From NCBI GenBank assembly GCA_001936135.1, contig CP012820.1, positions 1,922,001-1,986,000 of the forward strand: 64,000 nt of DNA, given 5' to 3'. Made by a program: the position numbers and the translations under genes. Origin of the DNA: Saccharomycopsis fibuligera x Saccharomycopsis cf. fibuligera (Eukaryota > Ascomycota > Saccharomycetes > Ascoideales > Saccharomycopsidaceae). Under the pieces are notes generated by a model. It made no database searches and had not been told where the DNA came from. It worked only from the letters and a program-made list of their open reading frames with translations. Positions 43,284 to 52,611 of this stretch are shown one piece after another. The first letter of the stretch is position 1. Each line of letters starts with the position of its first letter.

Positions 43284-44282
43284 TTACTGAAAATCACCAA
43301 AATCATCATCACTATCATCACTTTCACTATCAAACTTGCTACTCTTGCTAGTATTAGTCTTGACATCTTCCACATGCTCACTAGTTTTATTTTGTGCACT
43401 AATGTCACTATCAATATCACTGTCCATATCGATGTCGCTGAACCTATTTTCCAATTCAGTAAGTTGTTTATTATCCATTGCGTTTTGACTATTACGATGA
43501 TAATCCTTAAGTGCTTCAATTGACTTTTGTAGTTTGTTGCTATCTTTTTTATTTGATACTTCGGTAAGATAATCAATTCCATCGTTGAAAGTCTCAGTGA
43601 AAATTTGGTAATCTTTTTTGAACTGTTTCAAATACATGTTAAAGTTGCTGGCTTCATATGATGATGGGAATTTCAAGCATAATCCAATTCTTTTGATGTT
43701 TGCGTTCTTTTTATCGCTATTGGTGAAACTATTGGCATTTCCATTTTGTTTCAGTGTTTGGTTGTCTAAATTTGGTAATTGGTCTCCATTCAGAACGTTT
43801 AACTCACAAGCGTTGCCTTCTATTTCAGGAAAAATCGCATACATCTTTGCAGAATCGGTGGGCAATATGCATTCTTGGTCCAAATTCAAGGTTGAACGAC
43901 CCGGCACCACCGCAAACACGTCATCAGTGATGCGATCTATCAACAATAGTTCAAGTTTGAAACTTTCTCGAGGATCTTTTCGTATTTCATGTTTAAGTTG
44001 CTCGTTAACGCTGGCTTCACTGTAGTCGTTGTTACTGTTATTGCTATCGCTGCTGCTGTTTGGATCACCAAATGGGTTCATATCATCGCCGTAGTGGTCA
44101 ATGAGCTCGATTTCGTGCATTTCCAAATTTCCTTCCCAAAGAGGCTTGCCATCAGCTTTCCAATGAGATATGTTATGCTTGTAGCCGTCTTCTTTTCTTG
44201 GAGAGGGTATGGCAAACACTTGGACATGTTCTGCTTTGTATAGAAGGATGTCTATCTTGTTATCGGAAAATATGGTGGACAT
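43284..44282 (-). CDS. NECAP-like (PHear domain) endocytic adaptor-associated protein
   Basis: 332 residues from the ATG at 44282-44280 (MSTIFSDNKID). The N-terminal part has the NECAP-family pattern: VQVFAIPSPRKEDGYKHN then ISHWKADGKPLWEGNLEMHEIE, compared from memory with the YRAxDWKLDxPxWxGRL core of NECAP. After an Asn/Ser-rich insertion come FKLELLLIDRITDDVFAVVPG and IKRIGLCLKFPSSYEASNFNMYLKQF, the far strand and helix of the PH-like fold. The C-terminus is acidic and ends SDDDFGDFQ, resembling short acidic Phe motifs that bind adaptor ear domains. NECAPs act with AP-2 in clathrin coats. The fold assignment is good; the cargo or partner is inferred. It shares a divergent promoter with VMA22. 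Confidence 0.8.
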   Translation of the reverse strand: MSTIFSDNKIDILLYKAEHVQVFAIPSPRKEDGYKHNISHWKADGKPLWEGNLEMHEIELIDHYGDDMNPFGDPNSSSDSNNSNNDYSEASVNEQLKHEIRKDPRESFKLELLLIDRITDDVFAVVPGRSTLNLDQECILPTDSAKMYAIFPEIEGNACELNVLNGDQLPNLDNQTLKQNGNANSFTNSDKKNANIKRIGLCLKFPSSYEASNFNMYLKQFKKDYQIFTETFNDGIDYLTEVSNKKDSNKLQKSIEALKDYHRNSQNAMDNKQLTELENRFSDIDMDSDIDSDISAQNKTSEHVEDVKTNTSKSSKFDSESDDSDDDFGDFQ

Positions 44283-44450
44283 TGTTTTGGTTTGCAAGCA
44301 GTGTGTTGATTTGATTTGACTTGAGATGCGAAAGTAGGCGAGATCAAAGTTTCATGAATTCAAATAGAATGAGCAACACTTAGTATAATTTAAAGGAAAA
44401 AAAAGCAGGGATGGAAGGACGGCCGCGATAAACTGGCATGCAGCTCTTCT

Positions 44451-44451
44451 G

Positions 44452-44488
<37 letters not shown>

Positions 44489-44490
44489 AT
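44451..44490. repeat. (TA)n(TG)n microsatellite
   Basis: About nine TA units are followed by about ten TG units in the divergent promoter of the NECAP-like and VMA22 genes. Length polymorphism is likely. Confidence 0.88.
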
Positions 44491-44848
44491 CAGAGAGGTT
44501 GATCTAGTGGCGCACAATGTGCGGTTGTTCTAATTTGTTTTCAGCAGGTATTATAACATCCAGAGGTGTTTTATCGAGAGTATAGGACGAGTACTAAAGG
44601 TGTTTTGAGTGGAGGAGGACTGAAGAACTCCAGCAAAGAGTTTCTCTCGCATGTTTGTACTGCCGCTGGTGGTAGACAGACACTGCTGCATGTGACTCCC
44701 CGTTTTTTGCTTGACACTCGGGCAACTGCTAATTGTCATTAACACTCTGTACAGCCGATACTTGCTAGCAGCAGACGGCAATTGTTTCAGCAACATCACA
44801 TCAAATAGCTCTTTAGTGTCTTCAGAATTTCACAAGCTTAATTTGACC

Positions 44849-45649
44849 ATGACATCCGTGTCCACAGAAAATAGGCCGCTATTGGCGCAAAACAACAGCA
44901 GCGCCGCATCGTTAATTTCAGACACTGACAGTGCGGAGAACATCGACAACAACGCTGTTGATTTGATCCCATTCTACAATAACAATGATAATAATAATGT
45001 TGATGACGCAGCAGCAGCAGCAGCGTATGATTCAAAAGCTTTGGATGAGTACTTATCCATCCTCGACAAAATGTACAAATTAACCGTACAAATAAATAGC
45101 GTTTCGTCAGATGCTGCATTACTGTTAGCAAAGGCCAACTATGTCAGCTTTGGTGGCAAGATCAAAAGGTTTGGGAAGGATTTCTACGATTATAGAGACA
45201 GAACCGCAACTTTGACAATTGATGAAGCTGCAGATGGCAAGGAAAAACCAGGAATATTGGGCTTCCCGGTGTTGCGTGTTGCAGATTCGTTGGCTTTTGA
45301 CGAAGATCATGTAAAACAAACTGCGGAAAGACAAGTAATGAAGTCTTTTAGTGAAGACGCAACGGTGAAGGAAAACCAGTCAAATTTAACGAATAGACAC
45401 AAGCAGGAAGGAAAAAAGCCGAAAAATGATTTCATAAACAATAAGGTATTGGAAATAATACAACAGATCAAGAAAGAGAAAAAGAAACAAAATCCAATAC
45501 GGATGTTCAATGGCGGATTGGTGCCGCGAGAGTTGTTACAGTCACAGCAACTGAACCTAAAGTTACTTTCTTTATTAGTAGAATATGCTAATGCAAGATC
45601 TACTTTAAACCTAAAAGCACACGAACTAAAAAAAAAATCAGCAACATAA
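44849..45649 (+). CDS. VMA22: V-ATPase assembly factor VMA22
   Basis: 266 residues from the ATG at 44849 (MTSVSTENRPLL); the open frame upstream begins at a non-ATG codon. After an Asn/Ala-rich, acidic N-terminus, residues about 65-115 are LDEYLSILDKMYKLTVQINS then LLLAKANYVSFGGKIKRFGKDFYDYR. The C-terminal part has NPIRMFNGGLVPRELLQSQQLNLKLLSLLVEYANARS. This matches the Vma22 DPILMFGG..VPxxLRQSQ ending (from memory). Vma22 works with Vma12 and Vma21 in the ER to assemble the V0 sector, whose subunit a is encoded about 8 kb to the left. The S. cerevisiae protein is 181 residues, so the N-terminal region is longer here. Confidence 0.85.
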   Translation: MTSVSTENRPLLAQNNSSAASLISDTDSAENIDNNAVDLIPFYNNNDNNNVDDAAAAAAYDSKALDEYLSILDKMYKLTVQINSVSSDAALLLAKANYVSFGGKIKRFGKDFYDYRDRTATLTIDEAADGKEKPGILGFPVLRVADSLAFDEDHVKQTAERQVMKSFSEDATVKENQSNLTNRHKQEGKKPKNDFINNKVLEIIQQIKKEKKKQNPIRMFNGGLVPRELLQSQQLNLKLLSLLVEYANARSTLNLKAHELKKKSAT

Positions 45650-45945
45650 ACTTTTCATAGAGCTTAACTGAAAAGCATCCCAAAAATACATTAGAAATCA
45701 TTAGATTATATCTATTGGATGCGTTATATTGAAATAACTAGTAGTGATAACTGAAAAGACCACTGAATATGCATTATTCCCAAATAAAAGTGATGAAGAC
45801 AATAATAAAATCAGTTACAAGTAGTAAGGAGAGAAAAGACAATAAAAAAAGATGAAATAGTTATGAAAAAAGCAGCGAAAAAATAAATAATAAAGACAAG
45901 CTAAGCAAAAAACAAAAACGTTCGCGTAGTTAGTAAGTACTGTAA

Positions 45946-47595
45946 TTAAGCTGACACTTCGATTTTACTAGCAGTAGCGTTTGGCTTATCTTCTCTAGCG
46001 AAAACTTGCAATTTCTTGTCCTTATTAATGTCGATAGTGATTTCAATACTGGAGCCAGCACTGACATCCTTGACAACCAAGTCAGCAACTTTAGTCTTTG
46101 GAACAAACACCTTTTCTCTGACAATTTCTGGCTCATCATCCTCATCATCTGACCAGTCAGACTCTTCATCGTCATCCCCATTGCTTTCTTTCTTTTCTTT
46201 TTGTTCTGGTTCGATAGTAGTTTCTTTAATATCTCTTTCAGCTTCGTAGATAGAAATCAAAGCATCACCAGCAGAAGCAGCAACTTTGATAGAACGACGT
46301 ATTGGGATAGAAGTTTCGGATCTCAAAATTTGCACAAACTTGCCTTCAGCATCTAGTATACCCAAAGCTTTGGTCAAATGCTGAGTGTTGACAATAACTG
46401 GTTGCAAAGCTTCTTTAACTTCTTCTTCATCGAAAGATTGAATCAAAGTGGCTTGTAAAGCAGCGCCTCTGGCAATCAATTCGGTTGGCTCAATAGCCTT
46501 AGCAGTAGCTGGTGAAATAACTTGCACAGATTCTGGGAAAACAAGTTCCAAATTGGAAGCAATTTTTGGAACAAAAGAAGTACCACCAACCAATAACACT
46601 TCATCAATGTCCAAGTTATCGTAACCGGCCTTCTTGACAATGTTTTCAACAAAAGCAGTCATTTGAGACAAAACATTTCTAGCAGTAACTTCAAAACGTA
46701 ATCTGTTGATGGAAGAATGGAAGTCAAAACCGTCATTCAAAGAATCAATAGAAATAGTGGCGGTTTGAACGTTGGATAAGGTCTTCTTGGTGGCAACAGT
46801 TTCACTGTGCAATTTGGTCAAAGATTTGTGGTTATTTCTTGGGTTAGACTTGTATTTCTTTTCAAATTCTTTAGCGAAAAACTCAGCCAAAGCTTGGTCA
46901 ACTTTAGCACCACCTAATTCAAAATCGTGAGCAGTTTCCAAAATAGTAAGAATACCACCTCTAACAGCAATAACGGCGGCATCAGATCTGATACCACCAA
47001 AGTCAGCAACAACATACAATTTGTCTTCAGCTAACTTATTGAAGTTGGTGGTATGAGAGAGCAAAGCAGCACTTGGTTCTTTAACCAATTGCAAGACTTT
47101 CAAGTCAGCTTTTTCACTTGCACTCACCAAAGCTTTTTGTTGCTCTTCGGTAAAATTGGTTGGAATAGCAATGACAACCCCATCAATGTTGGAGCCAATG
47201 AAATCTTCTGCAGAAAGTTTCAATTGTTTCAAGTGTCTTGTCACGACTTCATCAACAGTAATGGTTTCTTCTTTATCGTCAGCCCTAACAATCTTGTATC
47301 CCACTTTGCCGTCCAAGTTAATTGGTTTGGCACCATTACCAGCAGAAGTTGGATCAATTTTTTCAAATGGAACGCCCAAATAGTCTCTGAAACCAATAAT
47401 GGTGTTATTTGGATTTCTCAACAATTGAGCAAGAGCTTGACCGCCGTGATATTCGTCGTCACCAACATAGGATAAGGCAGATGGGATGGAACGTTCACCA
47501 TCTTGGTTGGCAATAACGTCGACTTTGCCGTCTGGTTTGGCCACGGCAATAGAAGAAGTTGTGTTACCGAAATTGATACCAATAACTGTAGACAT
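45946..47595 (-). CDS. SSZ1: ribosome-associated Hsp70-like protein SSZ1
   Basis: 549 residues from the ATG at 47595-47593 (MSTVIGINFGNTTSSIAVAKPDG); 43 codons of upstream in-frame sequence look non-coding. The nucleotide-binding fold is clear: VIANQDGERSIPSALSYVGDDEYHGGQAL, IGFRDYLGVPF, EPSAALLSHT, VADFGGIRSDAAVIAVRGG and LLVGGTSFVPKI. The substrate-binding region is short, with an acidic ESDWSDDEDDEPEIVREK linker near residue 470. This is Ssz1, the Hsp70-like partner of Zuo1 in the ribosome-associated complex that stimulates Ssb at the tunnel exit. Family length is about 540. It is divergent from TFB1, with 313 bp between start codons. Confidence 0.96.
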   Translation of the reverse strand: MSTVIGINFGNTTSSIAVAKPDGKVDVIANQDGERSIPSALSYVGDDEYHGGQALAQLLRNPNNTIIGFRDYLGVPFEKIDPTSAGNGAKPINLDGKVGYKIVRADDKEETITVDEVVTRHLKQLKLSAEDFIGSNIDGVVIAIPTNFTEEQQKALVSASEKADLKVLQLVKEPSAALLSHTTNFNKLAEDKLYVVADFGGIRSDAAVIAVRGGILTILETAHDFELGGAKVDQALAEFFAKEFEKKYKSNPRNNHKSLTKLHSETVATKKTLSNVQTATISIDSLNDGFDFHSSINRLRFEVTARNVLSQMTAFVENIVKKAGYDNLDIDEVLLVGGTSFVPKIASNLELVFPESVQVISPATAKAIEPTELIARGAALQATLIQSFDEEEVKEALQPVIVNTQHLTKALGILDAEGKFVQILRSETSIPIRRSIKVAASAGDALISIYEAERDIKETTIEPEQKEKKESNGDDDEESDWSDDEDDEPEIVREKVFVPKTKVADLVVKDVSAGSSIEITIDINKDKKLQVFAREDKPNATASKIEVSA

Positions 47596-47908
47596 GGCTG
47601 ATGTGTGTGATATGTGTATATACTGATAATAATCTGTGATGAATCTCAGTCGTTCTACTTTTCTCTCTTTAGAATTAACAAAAAAATTTTTTACTTCAAC
47701 TTTCTTGATTTTCTTGTTTTTCAAAATTTTCGTTTTTGAGAGAAACTAATTCTTGCAGCAACGTGATCTGCTTATGTAATCGAAGTTTTAGCAAAACACT
47801 TAGCGATGGATTCAAGTGATGATGGTGATGATAGGACAGTGATTGGACAAGGCGGTAGCACTACGTATAGGGCCTGAATTTTGAAATCAAAACAGTTAAG
47901 AGTTAACA
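47596..47908. promoter_or_regulatory. divergent promoter SSZ1/TFB1
   Basis: 313 bp between two start codons. The SSZ1 side is AT-rich; no clear TATA box is seen. Poly-A/T stretches near 47680-47740 may be nucleosome-depleted. Confidence 0.5.
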
Positions 47909-49807
47909 ATGGCAACTGTGAGCGGTGCTGCCATATATAAGAAGAAGAATGGTCTTTTGTCCATATACGAAGATGCTGACCCGCCATTGCTAAAGTGGAT
48001 TGCGGCTGATCAAACGGTGCCGGTGCCCAAGGCTGAGATCCCATTAAGATCAATCACTAATCTCCAGGCCTCACCAGCCACTTCTGACAAGTTAATGATT
48101 AGAATCTTTTATAAGCAGCAAGAAGATCAGCAAAATGAGCAAACAGAGCCGGCTAAGATCGTGTTTGTTTTCACAAACAAGATGATTATGGACACTATCA
48201 AAGATGCGTTGCGATTGATTATTGAACGTCAAGAAGCATCAAAACAAACAACAAAGCAAGCAAAATCGGTGCAGATCCAATTAAATCAATCTAAAGATGA
48301 TTTGGAAGAAATATTGGATCCAAAGAAGCTTTTAAATAATCTTGAATTACAACAGCGCCTTCTCACTAGTGAAAAAAATTTGAAGCAAGTGTTTACGGAA
48401 GCAGTGATAAGGAATGGCCTTGATGCACAAGAATTTTGGAAAACTAGACTACATTTATTGGGTACATTTGCTTTGAAAAATAAAGCTAAAAGGGGTCCTT
48501 ATAATGTTTTGAGTACTATCAATTTGGTAGCGTCTAGTGATAATAATGTTGATTTAAACGTCACTAGAGAAAAAATTCATTCTATCTTTGATCAGTATCC
48601 TATAGTGAGGAAAGCTTATGAAGAAAATGTCCCAAGGATTTCAGAAGGTGAGTTTTGGTCAAGATTTTTTGCGTCCAAATTGTTTAGAAAATTAAGGGGC
48701 GAAAAAATCAACAAGAATGAAAAAGGTGATATTATTCTTGATAATTATCTTAAAGTTTCTGACGAGGAATTAGCATTAATGGATGAAGAAGATAAACAGC
48801 GGAAACTTGCTGAGAAGGGTGAAGATGACATTAATCTTGACGACATCATAATAAATAGATTTCTTGATGTTGAAGGTAATGAAGAAGACAACTCACAAAA
48901 ATTGGGTAACAAGCCCGATTTTACCATGCAGCCTGAAAAGGATAAAGAAATGGTTTCTATTTTGAGAGGTTTCAATAGGCTTAGTAAGAAAATTGTGGAA
49001 AATGTTGAAGATGAAGAAAATTACATCAAAGCCAAAAAGAGAAAAATTCTGCCTGAACAAGGTCTTGAAGAAGAGCAGGAAGAAAAAACTAAAGAGTTGT
49101 TGATTCGTGATTTAGAAAATATTGAAAAGGCAGAATTCATTGAATTACATGTTAATAAGTCAAAATCCGTGAATCAGGTTAGCAAACAGGCTGACTTAAT
49201 TAGTGATGACGATGTAGCCACCACTGTCAAGCAAATGAGACTGTATTTTCCAGAAGAAGGTACAATTGATCTTAGTGCGGTTTATAATGATAGAAGCGCT
49301 ATTGAAGAAGTTAACAGGGAGGTATTGACCCTGGTAATCAAAAATGCTAAACAATTGAAACAAAGTTGGCAAGTTTCAAAAAGTATAGAAAATGATTTCA
49401 CCAGCGTTGGTACCACTGGTGGTGCCGATACCACAGTGAGTCAAATCGGTTCATCAATACAAACTGATCAAGTGTCATCTGACAAATTGAAATTATCTAA
49501 AGAAACAATCGAAAATTTGAGGCTCGTTCACATAACTTCAGAAGAATTCTTGAAACATTTCTGGCTACATTTTAGTTCTGGTGATCCGTCACAAGCAGCG
49601 ACTACAAAAAAATTGTACACTAGCGTGAAAAGGTGCATTAAAAGAATCCATGTTGCTGTCAAAGGTGCACGTAACGGTGTTACTCCAGAAAAAGCAGACG
49701 AATTTGAAAGTTATGCTAAGGCTCTTTTATTGCCAGTAATTAAATCGTTGTCGAAGGCGAAAAAAGAATACGAGCTTGCAGAGGCTCGTGCCACTTTGGA
49801 AAGTTGA
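47909..49807 (+). CDS. TFB1: TFIIH core subunit TFB1 (p62)
   Basis: 632 residues. An N-terminal PH-like domain (about 1-110) begins ATVSGAAIYKKKNGLLSIYED and contains ITNLQASPATSDKLMIRIF and KIVFVFTNKMIMDTIKDALRLII. Two BSD-type modules follow: EFWKTRLHLLGTFALKNK near 170-190, and EFWSRFFASKLFRKLRGEKI near 247-266. The conserved RPDFTMQP-like segment (KPDFTMQPEKDKEMV) lies near 340. The helical C-terminus runs to the end. This is p62/Tfb1, part of the TFIIH core in transcription initiation and nucleotide-excision repair. Its PH domain binds acidic activators, TFIIE and Rad2/XPG. It converges on DTD1, with only about 110 bp between stop codons. Confidence 0.96.
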   Translation: MATVSGAAIYKKKNGLLSIYEDADPPLLKWIAADQTVPVPKAEIPLRSITNLQASPATSDKLMIRIFYKQQEDQQNEQTEPAKIVFVFTNKMIMDTIKDALRLIIERQEASKQTTKQAKSVQIQLNQSKDDLEEILDPKKLLNNLELQQRLLTSEKNLKQVFTEAVIRNGLDAQEFWKTRLHLLGTFALKNKAKRGPYNVLSTINLVASSDNNVDLNVTREKIHSIFDQYPIVRKAYEENVPRISEGEFWSRFFASKLFRKLRGEKINKNEKGDIILDNYLKVSDEELALMDEEDKQRKLAEKGEDDINLDDIIINRFLDVEGNEEDNSQKLGNKPDFTMQPEKDKEMVSILRGFNRLSKKIVENVEDEENYIKAKKRKILPEQGLEEEQEEKTKELLIRDLENIEKAEFIELHVNKSKSVNQVSKQADLISDDDVATTVKQMRLYFPEEGTIDLSAVYNDRSAIEEVNREVLTLVIKNAKQLKQSWQVSKSIENDFTSVGTTGGADTTVSQIGSSIQTDQVSSDKLKLSKETIENLRLVHITSEEFLKHFWLHFSSGDPSQAATTKKLYTSVKRCIKRIHVAVKGARNGVTPEKADEFESYAKALLLPVIKSLSKAKKEYELAEARATLES

Positions 49808-49916
49808 TCTATAATCTCTTCCAATTAAGTTATAAAAGTCTCAACAATTGAGCATATATACTTTAAACATTTAGTCACTCCAGTTTTTTCTTGTAATATA
49901 ACTAATACAAGTCTAA

Positions 49917-50554
49917 TTAATTATCTTTTGTGTCAAGTAAAATAGTAACCGGTCCACTAAAGTAAAAAAAAGTTAGCAATCTAAATGACATTATAAAAAA
50001 AAAGGATAGACATAAAAAGTATTGCTCTTTTGTACTTACTCATTAACCAATGCAACGTCCATCATAGCACCAAACTGACCATCTTTCACTTTTTCTGCAC
50101 CTATTTCCTTTTGTAAATTTTGTAAAAAATAATCGTATAATTCTTTAGCTAAAGAGGTTTTTTGTGCAAGGTGGAAATCTGGCTTAGTGCCTTTTTTAGT
50201 TCTTGCCATTAATGTGAATTGAGACACTGACAATATTTCACCTTGAATATCTTTAACACTTTTTTTCCAAAATTTGTTGTCTGCTTCGTCTTCAAAAAGT
50301 CTCAAGTTGACAATTTTGTTAGTTAGCTTATCGGCATCTTCTTTGGTATCATCTATTCCTATGCCGATTAATAGAGTAAGACCTTTTTTTATTCTGTCAA
50401 AGTTTTGGGGTTAGTGTGTGTATATATGTGTGTCAAGTTTATTAAATAAAGATGACGATCAGTCTTATTCAAAAGAATGCCAGACATACGATGATATCAC
50501 TTGGTTGTCAACGGTGACGGATGCATTTTTGACTTTTTGAAGAACTGCTTTCAT
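49917..50554 (-). CDS. DTD1: D-aminoacyl-tRNA deacylase DTD1, three exons
   Basis: The exons are 50554-50490, 50393-50040 and 49956-49917, giving 152 residues. Exon 1 encodes MKAVLQKVKNASVTVDNQVIS; exon 2 runs from IKKGLTLLIGIGIDD to VN; exon 3 supplies GPVTILLDTKDN. Splicing recreates both family motifs: SQFTLMA and the NDGPVT (N-x-G-P-V-T) motif, whose Asp codon spans the second junction. DTD removes D-amino acids (D-Tyr and others, and Gly from tRNA-Ala) from tRNAs in the cytosol. Without exon 3 the frame stops right after VNE and lacks the Gly-transPro motif, so the splice is needed for function. Its promoter is shared with BFR2. Confidence 0.95.
49957..50039 (-). other. DTD1 intron 2 (83 nt)
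   Basis: Donor GTAAGT (50039-50034), branch-like TGCTAAC (49978-49972), acceptor TTTACTTTAG ending at 49957. If retained, translation would stop within the intron, removing the catalytic NDGPVT motif. Confidence 0.9.
50394..50489 (-). other. DTD1 intron 1 (96 nt)
   Basis: Donor GTATGT (50489-50484), branch-like CACTAAC near 50410-50416, acceptor TTTGACAG ending at 50394. It joins MKAVLQKV...ISS to the IKKGL strand, matching the family N-terminus. Confidence 0.9.
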
Positions 50555-50691
50555 TGTGAAATAGTAATTACTTTATTATAATATAGAAACGGCTCATGAA
50601 TTATTCTGTGGAATCGCACTGTGAAGATGAATAGAAGTCCATCTCGAGGTATGGATATGTGCTCGATAACAGTATTAGTTACCAGTACAAT

Positions 50692-50781
50692 CACGTGCCT
50701 TCGATGATTTTAATCGCTGCGACTATCTGTGCGTCTTTGCAGAAAAAAAAAATTTTATATTTTCAATTACGGAAGCTCATC
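50692..50781 (+). promoter_or_regulatory. BFR2 promoter elements: CACGTG, RRPE-like and PAC-like
   Basis: CACGTG at 50692-50697, AAAAATTTT (RRPE core) at 50748-50756, and CTCATC (PAC core GATGAG on the other strand) at 50776-50781, all within 165 bp of the BFR2 ATG at 50857. This is the expected pattern for a ribosome-biogenesis gene. Confidence 0.55.
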
Positions 50782-50856
50782 ATCTTAAAAATATCTTTAT
50801 TCAACCATATTATACCAAAGATCACCAAACACAAGACTCATCACATATCAGCAAAA

Positions 50857-52386
50857 ATGGGGAAAAAGACACTATCGCAAGAACTTGCGGACTTTATGAA
50901 ACCGCAGTCATTTGACTTTGATATTGAGGATAATGAAAGAGAAAACATTAATGAAGACAATCAAGATGACGATAACGCTGCAACAGAATCCGAAGATGAG
51001 GGATTAAAAAAACAGCATTATATCGATGTAGGCAAAAGTAATTTGAGAGATAATAAGATAAGGATCACTGATGCTAAGTATACAGGTAATTCTGTCAGCA
51101 GAAAAGATATGTATAGTGATGAAGGAAGCAGACAACCATTTGAAGAAACAGAAAATGGTGGTGAGGATGACGAAGATGAAGAAGGAAAGAACAATAAGGG
51201 TATACCATCTGAAAATGAAGAAGAAAGTGATTCTGGTGCTGACTTGAGCGCAGAGTCTAGTGACGAGGAAGTAGAGGATGAATCTACAGCGAACTCAAGT
51301 GAAGATGAGTTTGATATGCCGCACTCTGGTGAAGCGAATGAACAAAAACGAGAGAAGATAAAAGAGATAATGGCAAAAGAAAGTATAAAAAGTATAAAAA
51401 CCTTGGGCGCCGCTCAACTGGATGCGTTGAAAGGTTACTCTGTTAAACAACAACAATCTTTGTATGATTCCATCTTAGACTCAAGAATAAAATTGCAAAA
51501 AGGATTAGGGGCATGTAACCAATTTCCCCAATCAAAGGAAATAGTTCAGAAGTATCAATCTGACAAGACACAAAAATATTTGAAAAAAGCAGAATCATCA
51601 TTGTTCTCTTTATTGGATTCCATTTTGAATTTGAGAGTTTCATTATACAAGAAGGATAAGATTGTCAGCAAAGATAAAATTGTTAATACTAAAAAAAGAT
51701 CTTTTGATTCTTACGTTGCCGAATCAGAAGGCTTGGATGCCACTCTTAATTCTTACCGTACTGCTGTGTTAACAAAATGGTCTCAAAAAGTGCAGGCCGC
51801 TTCGGGTTCAGCAGCATTGAATGCTTCCAAGTTTAAGTCCATCAATCAAACAGCAGCTACTCAAGTGGAGAACAACCTATCAAATATGGACAGATTAGTC
51901 AAAAGAACTAGATTGAATAGAAGAAACGTCAAACCATTGGGTTATGTGCCGCCTCAGAATGAAGACTCATCTGACAAAAAAGCAGCGTTTGATCCGTCAT
52001 TGCAGGAAAACGAAAACATATTTGACGATGAAGATTTTTACAGACTCTTATTGCGAGATCTTATTGACAAAAAAGTCAACGATTCAGTGTCAATTAGTGA
52101 AGCAAACATAATAACATTAACAAAGGCAAATAAACTCAAGAAGAATGTGGATACGAAGGCTTCAAAGGGCCGTAAGCTTAACTTCAAAATTCAAGAACCA
52201 CTTCAAAATTATATGGCACCAAGATTTGATAAAAATAAGTGGGACGATTATCAAATTGACGAGTTCTTCGCAGGTTTGCTTGGACAAAAAGTTAATATGG
52301 ATGAAGATGAAGAAACAGAAACCCGAGAACCAGAAGATGAGCAAAGCGAGGCTCTTGTGAATGACGACATTCAAATTTTTGCTTGA
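50857..52386 (+). CDS. BFR2: BFR2 (AATF/Che-1 family), rRNA-processing factor
   Basis: 509 residues from the ATG at 50857 (MGKKTLSQELADFMKPQSFDFDIED, context GCAAAAATG); upstream in-frame codons look like leader. A very acidic middle (DEEEGKNN, SESDSGADLSAESSDEEVEDES) is followed by LYDSILDSRIKLQKGLGACNQF. The C-terminal AATF domain has EDFYRLLLRDLIDKKV, LTKANKLKKNVDTKASKGRKLNF and YQIDEFFAGLLGQKVN. Bfr2 belongs to the 90S pre-ribosome (small-subunit processome) and is essential for 18S rRNA maturation; the name comes from brefeldin resistance. RRPE/PAC elements in front agree. Confidence 0.95.
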   Translation: MGKKTLSQELADFMKPQSFDFDIEDNERENINEDNQDDDNAATESEDEGLKKQHYIDVGKSNLRDNKIRITDAKYTGNSVSRKDMYSDEGSRQPFEETENGGEDDEDEEGKNNKGIPSENEEESDSGADLSAESSDEEVEDESTANSSEDEFDMPHSGEANEQKREKIKEIMAKESIKSIKTLGAAQLDALKGYSVKQQQSLYDSILDSRIKLQKGLGACNQFPQSKEIVQKYQSDKTQKYLKKAESSLFSLLDSILNLRVSLYKKDKIVSKDKIVNTKKRSFDSYVAESEGLDATLNSYRTAVLTKWSQKVQAASGSAALNASKFKSINQTAATQVENNLSNMDRLVKRTRLNRRNVKPLGYVPPQNEDSSDKKAAFDPSLQENENIFDDEDFYRLLLRDLIDKKVNDSVSISEANIITLTKANKLKKNVDTKASKGRKLNFKIQEPLQNYMAPRFDKNKWDDYQIDEFFAGLLGQKVNMDEDEETETREPEDEQSEALVNDDIQIFA

Positions 52387-52511
52387 TTTTGAAAGTGATA
52401 ACGGCATGTTAACAACTGTCTCGATATGTATTTTTTTTTTAAATGTCACACCGTGCATGCACTTTTTCCTTTCAATTTTTGTAAGTTAAGATAGCTACGC
52501 GCTACGATATA

Positions 52512-52514
<3 letters not shown>

Positions 52515-52555
<41 letters not shown>
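52515..52555. repeat. poly-T tract (41 nt)
   Basis: An uninterrupted run of 41 T lies between the BFR2 stop (129 nt before) and the SLI15 ATG (about 57 nt after). It therefore falls in the BFR2 3' flank and in the core promoter or leader of SLI15. Confidence 0.9.
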
Positions 52556-52557
<2 letters not shown>

Positions 52558-52611
52558 TTCATCAAGCTTTTTTTCACCAAGAATCAACACAAATATCTTT
52601 GGAAGTCATCA

